Shown piece by piece: positions 9,908-16,640 of a DNA stretch of 33,927 bases (its first letter is position 1; each line of letters opens with the position of its first letter). The stretch is from Candidatus Viridilinea mediisalina (GTDB lineage Bacteria; Chloroflexota; Chloroflexia; Chloroflexales; Chloroflexaceae), in contig NZ_NQWI01000052.1 of NCBI RefSeq assembly GCF_002532535.1, positions 1 to 33,927 on the forward strand, given 5' to 3'. The position numbers and the translations under genes are program-made. The notes under the pieces are model-generated. The model was not told the origin of the DNA, did not search any database, and worked only from the letters and a program-made list of their open reading frames with translations.

Positions 9908-9926
9908 GTTGTACAGATTGTACAAC
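9908..9926 (-). promoter_or_regulatory. Operator-like inverted repeat in the surface-operon leader
   Basis: GTTGTACAATCTGTACAAC on the minus strand consists of perfect 8-bp arms around a 3-nt centre. It lies between the putative -10 (9945-9950) and the ribosome binding site (9886-9891) of the giant-protein operon, where a repressor could block transcription. The cognate regulator is unknown. The arms are too short and AT-rich for a terminator. Confidence 0.5.
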
Positions 9927-9944
9927 AACCATGCACGCGCGGCT

Positions 9945-9953
9945 ATTCTAGCA
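9945..9953 (-). promoter_or_regulatory. Extended -10 promoter of the giant-protein operon
   Basis: TGCTAGAAT on the minus strand matches an extended -10 (TGn-TATAAT-like) about 65 nt upstream of ATG 9879. No good -35 is visible. The same TGCTA-type box recurs before other genes in the window. Confidence 0.45.
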
Positions 9954-10002
9954 CTTTCTGGGCAATTGTGGTAGGGGGTAGCGGTAGGAATCGAGTCCTG
10001 TC

Positions 10003-10362
10003 TCAAAAAACCCCGTACACCTTGCTCAACATGGCATCCATATCAATCGGCTTGATCAGGTAGTCGCGGCAACCTGCGTTCAAGGCGCGTTCAATGTCGT
10101 CGCGGGTGGCATGGCCAGTAACCGCGATCACGGGCACATGGGCCAACTCGGGGCGCGCCTTAATCTGCGCGGTGGCGCTCCAGCCATCGAGGCGGGGCAT
10201 CGAGAGATCCATCAGGATCAGGTCGGGTGTTTCACGCTCTGTAAGTTCAATTGCTTGGATGCCATCGCCGGCAACCACCACCAAGAAGCCACTGAGTCGC
10301 AGCATTTGGGCGATGATGTTGCGGTTATCGAAGTTATCGTCTACGACGAGGATCTTTTTCAC
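10003..10362 (-). CDS. CheY-like single-domain response regulator
   Basis: A receiver domain with nothing attached (119 aa from the GTG start). The acidic pair is in KKILVVDDN, the phospho-acceptor Asp in LILMDLSMPRLDG, the conserved Thr in VIAVTGHA and the Lys in LIKPID. The GTG at 10362 is chosen because it overlaps the TGA of the kinase gene (GTGA, 4-nt overlap), a standard translational-coupling arrangement, with GAGG upstream. The frame remains open to 10434, but that extension only shadows the kinase tail. It is likely phosphorylated by the adjacent kinase and must pass the signal by protein contact, since it has no DNA-binding or enzymatic output domain. Confidence 0.9.
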   Translation of the reverse strand: MKKILVVDDNFDNRNIIAQMLRLSGFLVVVAGDGIQAIELTERETPDLILMDLSMPRLDGWSATAQIKARPELAHVPVIAVTGHATRDDIERALNAGCRDYLIKPIDMDAMLSKVYGVF

Positions 10363-12050
10363 GCTGGCCTCATTGAGGGGGTTAAGTGGGCTTGGGAAGG
10401 ACACGGCGTGGCTGCGGGAATGCGAGAGGGACATGGCTGCTCTGGGCGTTCAGTGGGGAGCCAGATGCGGAACGTGGAACCTTGGCCTAGAGTACTCTCT
10501 ACGCTGATTGTGCCCCCTAAAACGTGGCACAGCTCGCGGCTCAGGGTTAAGCCCAGTCCGGTGCCTTCGTAACGCCGTGTTACCGAACCATCCACTTGGC
10601 TGAAGGGTTGGAAGATGCGCTCATGATCGGCAGGTGCAATGCCAATGCCTGTGTCTTCTACCTCAAAGACGATGCCCGCGTCGTCGCGTTGCGCTCGAAG
10701 GGTAATCGTGCCGTTCTCGGTAAACTTGGCTGCATTGGCCAAGAGGTTGATCAAGACCTGACGCAGCTTGTCGGCGTCGGTTTTGCTGCGCCCCAATTCC
10801 GGGGCATACTCTAGCTTCAGTTGGTTCTGCTGGCGTTCTGCCAAGGGCGCTACCACATCAGCCGCCTCGCGCAGCACGGCTGCAAGATCAACCGGCGCAA
10901 GGTTGAGATCAATCTTGCCCTGCTCAATCTTCGAGAAGTCAAGCACATTGTTGATCAGTGCCTTCAAGTGGCGGCCTGCCGAGAGAATACGATCGAGGGG
11001 ATCAACATCGCCAGCGGCGGGCTTGGGGTAGGCTGGGTTGATCTGCATAATCTGGGCATAGCCCAGGATCGCATTGAGCGGAGTGCGTAGTTCGTGGCTC
11101 ATGGTGGCGAGGAACATGCTCTTCGCCTGGCTGGCCGCTTCGGCGGCCACCTGGGCTTGTTGGGCTTCCGCCTCGGCCTGTTTGCCACGGAGAACATCAG
11201 CGGTCAACTGCTCTTGGCGCTCTAAACTAGCCTGGAGTTGCTGGTTGCGCTCCTGGAGGGCGCTCCGCTGCGAACGCAGGCTGGCAATCATCTGGTTGAA
11301 GGTATGGCCCAACTGGGCCAACTCATCGCGCCCACGCACCGCCACCGGCTGTTCGAGATCACCACCCGACACCTTGTTGGCTGCGGAACTCAGGGTTCCA
11401 ATCCGCCGGGCGATGTTATTGGAAAGCCCGAAACCAATCACTGCTGAGACCACAATGACCAAGATCGTATCGGCCATAATGAAGGTACGGGCCGTACTAT
11501 AAGCCTGCTCAACCACCACCAGCGACTCATCAGCCTGATGCTGGCTCTCGGTGGTCAGATCACCAATGGCGCGCTCAAGCCCGCTGTAGATCGGATTGAG
11601 CCGCGAGTAGAAGGGGCGCACCGTGCCGGTATTGCTCTGTAAGGCATCGGGCACAAAATTGGTGTGGGTCGCCTCAACCAGTGCCTGCCAACGCTCCTCA
11701 ACCCGCGCAAAACTCAACTCCTCTGCATCACTGTTGATCAAGGGGCGGTAGGAATCAAGCGCTTGATCCATACGCTCCTCGATTTCAAGCATACGTTGGA
11801 GGCTACGATCCTTATCAGCATCATTGGTATAGAGCATAAACTCAAGCTGATTGACGCGATACTCGTTGATATGGGCCTTCAGCGCGGCTACAACCTCAAG
11901 GGAAGGGATGGTATGATCGGCCACGAAGCTGGCCCGTGCGTGCATCACCGCCATCTGTTGCGAGGCGACGAGGCCCAAAGCGATCATCAGCATCAGGTCA
12001 AGCGCAAAAGCACTGAGCAACTTGGCGCGAATGGGAAACGAAAATTTCAT
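10359..12050 (-). CDS. Membrane sensor histidine kinase (4-helix sensor, HAMP, HisKA, HATPase)
   Basis: A 563-aa kinase from ATG 12050, which begins MKFSFPIRAKLL directly before the first membrane helix. TM1 is at about 9-30. An extracytoplasmic all-helical sensor resembling the MCP four-helix bundle spans 31-188, TM2 about 189-210 and HAMP 212-262. A coiled coil follows at 262-310. The HisKA motif ATMSHELRTPLNAILGY has His319 as the phospho-acceptor. The ATPase domain has N-box LINLLANAAKFTENG, DTGIG and YEGTGLGL. A short Pro-rich tail overlaps the regulator's start by 4 nt. It begins 10 nt after the pstS-like stop and so belongs to the phosphate operon. The PstS-like lipoprotein may deliver the signal, although the sensor is not PhoR-like. 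Confidence 0.9.
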   Translation of the reverse strand: MKFSFPIRAKLLSAFALDLMLMIALGLVASQQMAVMHARASFVADHTIPSLEVVAALKAHINEYRVNQLEFMLYTNDADKDRSLQRMLEIEERMDQALDSYRPLINSDAEELSFARVEERWQALVEATHTNFVPDALQSNTGTVRPFYSRLNPIYSGLERAIGDLTTESQHQADESLVVVEQAYSTARTFIMADTILVIVVSAVIGFGLSNNIARRIGTLSSAANKVSGGDLEQPVAVRGRDELAQLGHTFNQMIASLRSQRSALQERNQQLQASLERQEQLTADVLRGKQAEAEAQQAQVAAEAASQAKSMFLATMSHELRTPLNAILGYAQIMQINPAYPKPAAGDVDPLDRILSAGRHLKALINNVLDFSKIEQGKIDLNLAPVDLAAVLREAADVVAPLAERQQNQLKLEYAPELGRSKTDADKLRQVLINLLANAAKFTENGTITLRAQRDDAGIVFEVEDTGIGIAPADHERIFQPFSQVDGSVTRRYEGTGLGLTLSRELCHVLGGTISVESTLGQGSTFRIWLPTERPEQPCPSRIPAATPCPSQAHLTPSMRPA

Positions 12051-12060
12051 AGGCAAGCTT

Positions 12061-13173
12061 TTACTCCTCAGGTTCGATGCTAAGTAGTTCTTCAATGGAG
12101 ACCCCGAGTTGTACCCCTTCCGCAAAGATCGAACCAGTGACCCGGCGCTCTAGGCGATCCATGGCTAGGCTATAGGCCCGTGGGGGCAGGGGGACGTAAC
12201 GGGCCAATTCGATAAATTCTTTGGCATGCTCAAGGTAAAATTGCACGAAAGCCGCGACCTCAGGCCGATCAAGCGAGTCAGCCCGCACATAGAGAAAGAG
12301 CGGGCGCGAGAGCGGCTGGTAGCTCCCATCAACTATCGTCTCAACCGAGGGTGCGACACAGCCTGTACCAGGGTCAATCGCCACCCCGCGCAGCAGATCA
12401 CCATACTCAGCCAAGTAGGCATAGCCAAAAAAGCCCAGTGCGCCGGGATCTTCCAGCACATCCTGAGCAATCAGGTAGTCGTCTTCACTGCCAATAAAAT
12501 CGAGGCGACTCACCCCCTCTTGGCCTACGGTCGCCGCCGTAAAGTAGTCGTAGGTGCCCGAATCATGGCCGGGGGCGCGCAGCAGCAAGGGCTGGTCGGG
12601 CCATTCCGGGCGCACCATACGCCAACTCGTGACCACCTCTTCGGCCTCGGGTGCCCACATAAAGCCCAACTCTTCGACCGTCAGACACTCCACCCAGTCG
12701 TTATCGGCACTCACCACCACCGAGATACCATCGTAGGCAAGGGGCAGGTGGATAAAGGCAATATCATTGGCGGCACAGCGCTCAATCTCTTCTGGCTTCA
12801 TGGGGCGCGAAGCGCCCGAAATATCGGTCTCACCGCCACAAAAACGGGCAAAACCACCGCCCGATCCGCTCACCCCCAAGCTTACATCAACCTCAGGGGC
12901 CAATTCACGGAAACGGCGGGTGGCATGCTCAGTGATCGGAAAGACGGTACTCGATCCATCAATGCGAACCTCGCCCTGCAAACCCACCAAGGCGGCCACC
13001 GTTGGCAACGGGGTCGGTTCAGATGTTGGTTCAGGTGTCGGCACGCTACGAGTTGCAGTAGGAGCATCTGGGGCCGCATCGGGGGGCGGCGCTGCAACCG
13101 GGGCCGAACTACAGGCAGCGAGCAGGATCGTTACAAGCAGCAGCAGACAAAACGCAGCGCGTGGTTGAAGCAT
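12061..13173 (-). CDS. pstS: PstS-like phosphate-binding lipoprotein
   Basis: A periplasmic/surface phosphate-binding protein of the PBP-like family (about 370 aa). ATG 13173 starts a lipoprotein signal, MLQPRAAFCLLLLVTILLAAC, with the lipid-modified Cys at 21 and then a Pro/Thr-rich spacer (25-60). Phosphate-site signatures are IDGSSTVFPI (about 71-80), SGSGGGFARFCGGETDISGASRPM, HDSGTYDYF and LGFFGYAYL. The frame is open to 13359, but that extension crosses the promoter and a repeat, so the internal start is preferred. No pstCAB transporter genes follow. Instead a kinase and CheY-like regulator do, which hints at a sensory rather than purely transport role. Transport with a PstCAB encoded elsewhere remains possible. 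Confidence 0.85.
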   Translation of the reverse strand: MLQPRAAFCLLLLVTILLAACSSAPVAAPPPDAAPDAPTATRSVPTPEPTSEPTPLPTVAALVGLQGEVRIDGSSTVFPITEHATRRFRELAPEVDVSLGVSGSGGGFARFCGGETDISGASRPMKPEEIERCAANDIAFIHLPLAYDGISVVVSADNDWVECLTVEELGFMWAPEAEEVVTSWRMVRPEWPDQPLLLRAPGHDSGTYDYFTAATVGQEGVSRLDFIGSEDDYLIAQDVLEDPGALGFFGYAYLAEYGDLLRGVAIDPGTGCVAPSVETIVDGSYQPLSRPLFLYVRADSLDRPEVAAFVQFYLEHAKEFIELARYVPLPPRAYSLAMDRLERRVTGSIFAEGVQLGVSIEELLSIEPEE

Positions 13174-13194
13174 TACAGGTACTTTCTCATGCTT

Positions 13195-13285
13195 AGGGAT
13201 GGTTTCAGGGTTCGTTACAGTTTGGAGACATGCAGCGCATCCTGATGCCGCAAACCTATTTCCTATTTCCTCGTTGCTGTTTCCT
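13195..13285 (-). repeat. Direct repeat copy 1 (5' leader of pstS)
   Basis: About 91 bp repeated at 13374-13464. The last 57 bp (13229-13285 versus 13408-13464) differ at one position. This copy lies between the putative promoter and the pstS start. It contains short internal repeats of cctattt/cctcgtt type. Its role is unknown; it is either a duplicated leader/regulatory segment or a short dispersed repeat. Confidence 0.8.
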
Positions 13286-13320
13286 TCCCTTACAGGGGCA
13301 ACCCAAACGTCCCGAAGGTC

Positions 13321-13352
13321 ATTGTACGCACTAAAAGTTAAGCTAATGTTAA
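13321..13352 (-). promoter_or_regulatory. Pho-box-like promoter of pstS
   Basis: The minus strand carries TTAACATTAGCTTAAC (13352-13337), two TTAAC half-sites with 11-bp periodicity as in PhoP/PhoB-type direct-repeat sites. Ten nt downstream is a -10, TACAAT (13326-13321). The direct repeats occupy the place of a -35 hexamer, as expected of an activator-dependent promoter induced by phosphate limitation. The predicted leader to ATG 13173 is about 140 nt and contains direct repeat copy 1. Confidence 0.65.
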
Positions 13353-13373
13353 GTGACAATGAATTATCTGATA

Positions 13374-13464
13374 AGCGATGGTTTCATGTTCCGTTATTGT
13401 TTAGCGGCATGTAGCGCATCCTGATGCCGCAAACCTATTTCCTATTTCCTCGTTGCTGTTTCCT
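13374..13464 (-). repeat. Direct repeat copy 2 (upstream of the Pho-box)
   Basis: Second copy of the 91-bp repeat, upstream of the Pho-box-like promoter, so that the promoter is bracketed by the two copies. The remainder of the 13174-13561 gap holds the divergent nucleotidase promoter. I see no gene in this gap. Confidence 0.8.
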
Positions 13465-13525
13465 ATTCTTTCTAAAATCCCCTTGCCAAAAGATACTACC
13501 TAGCTTACGATAACGGCGCATGTTC

Positions 13526-13534
13526 TGCTACGAT
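13526..13534 (+). promoter_or_regulatory. Extended -10 of the nucleotidase gene
   Basis: TGCTACGAT lies 27 nt upstream of ATG 13562. A weak -35 candidate (ttacga, 13505-13510) is at 18-bp spacing. No Pho-box half-sites are seen on this side. Confidence 0.45.
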
Positions 13535-13561
13535 GAGCAATGCTGTAAGGAGGGTTCGACT

Positions 13562-15421
13562 ATGCAGGAGAAGATCTCGCGTCGCAGTTTTCTGAAGGGG
13601 AGTATGGCGCTTGGGGCCGGGGCGATGCTCTGGATCTATGCCGATGGGGGCTATCGCCTGAGTTTGGCGCAGGATGCGCCCGCCTATAAGCTGAGGATTT
13701 TGCATACCAACGACCACCACGCACGGATTGAGCCGGTGATGAGTAGCGGTGAGCCGGTACACGGCGGGGTTTCGCGCCGCAAAACCCTGATTGATCGCAT
13801 CCGCGCCGAGTCGCCCGATCCGGTTCTGCTGGTTGATGCCGGAGATATTTTCCAAGGAACACTCTATTTTAATCAGTTTGATGGCCAGGCCGATCTGGAA
13901 TTCTATAATGCTATGGGGTATGAATTGATGACCCTTGGCAACCATGAGTTTGACCGCACCGAGGAGGTATTGGCGGCTTTCATCACGGGGGCGAGTTTCC
14001 CGGTGTTGAGCGCTAATATCACAGTGCCAGAGGGTTCAGCTCTGGCCGGTACGTTTAGTCCCAATATTGTGATCGAAAAGGGGGGTGAGCGGATCGGCTT
14101 CTTTGGCCTCACGCCCCAGAATACGCCCGAATTGGCCTTGGGGGCGCGCAACCTTACCTTCAGCGATCCGGTTGAATCGGCCCGTGCCCAGGTAGCTGCG
14201 CTACAAGCCCAGGGGGTGGATAAGATTATCGGCTTGACCCACATTGGGATTGAGCTTGATCGGCGCATCGTCCGCGAAGTGGCTGGGATCAGCATGATCA
14301 TCGGTGGCCACAGCCATACCCCGATGGGCCCGATGAATGATGTGGGCAATCCGCCCTACCCTGAATTGCTCCCTGGGCCTGATGGCCAGCAGGTGGTAAT
14401 CATCACCGCATGGGAATGGGGCCGCTGGCTGGGTGATGTGACGGTGAGCTTTGATGCTGCAGGGCGGCTGGTTGATGTGCAGGGCAATCCGAGTGAGGTT
14501 GAACCCAGCCTGCCAACCGATGCAGGCTTCGAGGAGCGCATCGCAGTCTTCCGTGCCAGCCTCGATGAACTGCGCCAGCGTGTGATCGGTGAGAGCAGCG
14601 TAGAACTCAATGGTGAGCGTGACGATATTCGTAGCCGCGAGACCAACCTGGGCAACCTGGTGGCCGAGGCGCTACTCACTGGTAGCCGCACCGCAGGTGC
14701 CCAGATCGCGATCACCAATGGTGGTGGTATTCGCACCTCGATTCCGGCAGGGCCAATCACGGTCGGCCAGGTGCTGGAAGTGCTACCCTTTGGCAACACC
14801 CTCTCCCTCGTGACCCTGAGTGGCGCCCAGATCAAAGAGGCGCTTGAGAATGGCGTCAGCCAAGTGGAGACCGGGGCCGGACGTTTTCCCCAGATTGCGG
14901 GCTTCCGCTTCAGCTTCGACCCCAGCCAGCCGGTTGGTTCGCGCATCAGCGCGATCTCCTACGAGAACGAAGCGCTTGCGCCCGACGCGATGTTGCGCGT
15001 GGTCACCAACAACTTTATGCTGGCTGGCGGTGACGGCTATAGCGTCTTTGCCGCTGGGGCCGATGCGCTCGATTCTGGGCTGATCATGTCCGACGTGGTT
15101 GAGCAGTACATCGCAGCCAACTCACCGATCACGCTAGGCACCGATGGGCGCATCATGGAAGAGGCCGTGGCTGAAGCGCCGGTCGTGCCGATTGCACCCG
15201 TACCCGAAGCGCTGCCCGAGCCGTTGCCCGAAGCGGCCCCTGAAGAGGCTCCAGTACCGATTGCGCTTCCCACCACTGGCGGCCCAGCCACGCCACTTGG
15301 CTTGCTCACCAGCCTGGGGCTTGGAGCTCTTGCCGGCGGCTTGGCCCTGCGCCGCCGCGCCGAGCGCATCGCAGCCGAAGAGCAGCATGAGCAGGAACGG
15401 CACGATGTAGCGGCGGATTAA
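13562..15421 (+). CDS. Tat-exported, LPxTG-anchored 5'-nucleotidase / metallophosphatase
   Basis: A 619-aa UshA/5'-nucleotidase-type enzyme that would release phosphate from extracellular nucleotides. ATG 13562 follows AAGGAGG at 8 nt. The twin-arginine signal SRRSFLKG (6-13) precedes a hydrophobic stretch. The metallophosphatase motifs are ILHTNDHH (Asp51, His53), VDAGD (Asp92, Asp95), LGNHEFD (Asn127, His128), THIG (His227) and GGHSH (His250, His252). The C-terminal nucleotidase domain has NLVAEALL, ITNGGGIR, LPFGN and GDGYSVF. The tail is LPTTG (569-573), a hydrophobic helix, RRR and then a charged extension of about 20 residues. This is a sortase-type anchor, though the extension is longer than usual. 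It is divergent from the phosphate operon, which fits a phosphate-scavenging role. No sortase gene is in the window. Confidence 0.9.
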   Translation: MQEKISRRSFLKGSMALGAGAMLWIYADGGYRLSLAQDAPAYKLRILHTNDHHARIEPVMSSGEPVHGGVSRRKTLIDRIRAESPDPVLLVDAGDIFQGTLYFNQFDGQADLEFYNAMGYELMTLGNHEFDRTEEVLAAFITGASFPVLSANITVPEGSALAGTFSPNIVIEKGGERIGFFGLTPQNTPELALGARNLTFSDPVESARAQVAALQAQGVDKIIGLTHIGIELDRRIVREVAGISMIIGGHSHTPMGPMNDVGNPPYPELLPGPDGQQVVIITAWEWGRWLGDVTVSFDAAGRLVDVQGNPSEVEPSLPTDAGFEERIAVFRASLDELRQRVIGESSVELNGERDDIRSRETNLGNLVAEALLTGSRTAGAQIAITNGGGIRTSIPAGPITVGQVLEVLPFGNTLSLVTLSGAQIKEALENGVSQVETGAGRFPQIAGFRFSFDPSQPVGSRISAISYENEALAPDAMLRVVTNNFMLAGGDGYSVFAAGADALDSGLIMSDVVEQYIAANSPITLGTDGRIMEEAVAEAPVVPIAPVPEALPEPLPEAAPEEAPVPIALPTTGGPATPLGLLTSLGLGALAGGLALRRRAERIAAEEQHEQERHDVAAD

Positions 15422-15422
15422 T

Positions 15423-15606
15423 ACGATTTACGATTTACGATTGTAGATTGTAGATTGTAGATTACCGAACATGGCGTTCCAATGGGCTTTTGCGTTCTTG
15501 ATAACACGGCATGTTCAAGAGGACAAGCGAAACACATGTCCTGCAATCTGCAATCTGCAATCTGCAATCTGCAATCTGCAATCTGCAATCTGCAATTTGT
15601 TGTCAT
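15423..15606. repeat. Heptanucleotide arrays flanking dispersed repeat, copy A
   Basis: Tandem gattgta/gatttac units (15424-15463) lead into a unique core (about 15460-15521), followed by about eight tandem ctgcaat units (15540-15596). The left array and the right array are in opposite orientation, so the block is a large imperfect inverted repeat. The core begins ccgaacatggcg and contains cggcatgttc, and it recurs at 33071-33133 and partly at 19842-19870. The rest of the gap to 15839 shows no gene; a weak TGCTATGCT box is at 15680-15688. Confidence 0.85.
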
Positions 15607-15839
15607 AGCATAACCAAGTTTTTACAAAATCGCGGCATACACACCCATATAGTAAGTTGTAACTTTGGTAATATACCTATGCTATGCTGTTGGGTAGCGT
15701 GTAGGGCGGCGTGTGTGTCGTGAAGTTTATTGCCTGTAAATCAAACAACGGCACGTACCGAAAACCGCTCCGAAGCATCGTTTACCACGCTGAAACATGA
15801 ACCTAACCGTCTAGCATCTCACTAGCGAAGGAGAAACCC

Positions 15840-16565
15840 ATGGCCGCATTTAGTCTAGCTGTTTGCCCCCACGATACCGTACGCAACTCAGAGGGCTGGT
15901 ACCGCTTTGTACAATTCTTGGCTCAAAAGCTTGGTGATAATGTAAGTTTCAAACTGGCGCTCGATTTTGCTGATTTCCACGAGCATTTTAGTTCTTCCGA
16001 CATTGTGTACGCCAATCCGAGCGACGGTGTCCAATTGCTCGATAGCCATGGTTACAGCGCCCTCGTGCGGCCTGTCGGCACCTACGACGAAGCCTTATTG
16101 CTCGCCGGGCCTGATGGCCCCAAGCCCGATCTCAGCGTCCTCGCCGGTGCGCGGCTTGCTACAATCACCCGCCTTCTGCCCACCAAAATCGCCATCCACG
16201 AACTCAAGGCGCAGGGGATCAGCCCGGGCGAGTTGGTCAATTGCGACTCATGGCTCAGTGTGGTGCGCAGCGTCTGGGGCGGCGACACGCCCTATGGGAT
16301 TATCTACCGCGACTCGTACCAAGACCTCTCTGAGCAAGGCAAGGCGATGGTACAGGTCATGTTTGAAACCGATTGTCGCTGTGCCTTCCACATGATCTGC
16401 GTCAGCCCCAAGCTTGCCGAACACGCGGCGGGCCTCCGCGACGCCCTGATCACCATGGGCGACGATGCTCTGGGCAAAGAGGTGTTGATAGACATGAAGC
16501 TACCTGGCTGGCAGCCGGTTACCAGCGAAGAGCTTGAGGTGATGCGGCAGATGCTCACGTCGTAG
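15840..16565 (+). CDS. PhnD-like substrate-binding protein without a signal peptide
   Basis: A 241-aa protein resembling the phosphonate/phosphite-type periplasmic-binding fold (PhnD/SsuA superfamily). Features are an opening beta strand FSLAVCPHD, a VRNSEGWYRFVQFLAQKLG helix, SSSDIVYANPSDGVQLLDSHGYSALV-type ligand-loop sequence, and a second lobe from about 105. The start is fixed by GAAGGAG 6 nt before ATG. The protein begins directly with the fold, with no signal peptide or lipobox, so it should be cytoplasmic. That is unusual for this family. No permease or ATPase gene is nearby. A ligand-sensing role or a moonlighting binding protein is possible; the ligand is unknown. A perfect hairpin follows the stop. 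Confidence 0.65.
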   Translation: MAAFSLAVCPHDTVRNSEGWYRFVQFLAQKLGDNVSFKLALDFADFHEHFSSSDIVYANPSDGVQLLDSHGYSALVRPVGTYDEALLLAGPDGPKPDLSVLAGARLATITRLLPTKIAIHELKAQGISPGELVNCDSWLSVVRSVWGGDTPYGIIYRDSYQDLSEQGKAMVQVMFETDCRCAFHMICVSPKLAEHAAGLRDALITMGDDALGKEVLIDMKLPGWQPVTSEELEVMRQMLTS

Positions 16566-16574
16566 GTTGTGCTC

Positions 16575-16617
16575 TGTGGTAGGTATTTGGCGGCGTAGCC
16601 GCCAAATACCTACCACA
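16575..16617. terminator. Perfect 20-bp hairpin between convergent genes
   Basis: The arms 16575-16594 and 16598-16617 are perfectly complementary with a gta loop. The hairpin sits between the PhnD-like gene and the convergent aminotransferase gene, ideal for a bidirectional terminator. The T-run follows 10 nt later (gattttt). The ggcggc-gta-gccgcc tip resembles other hairpins in the window, so it may be a domesticated repeat. Confidence 0.7.
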
Positions 16618-16640
16618 ACACGATGATTTTTGCGCTACCG

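Noticed and set aside
9995-10010. Another end of the 100-bp mobile element (cctgtctcaaaaaa)
   Set aside because: It matches only about nine bases of the terminal repeat, has no opposite end within 100 bp and no internal hairpin.
12061-13359. 432-aa version of the PstS-like protein from the frame's first ATG
   Set aside because: The extra 62 residues run through the Pho-box promoter and direct repeat and would bury the lipoprotein signal. The start at 13173 puts the signal at the N-terminus.
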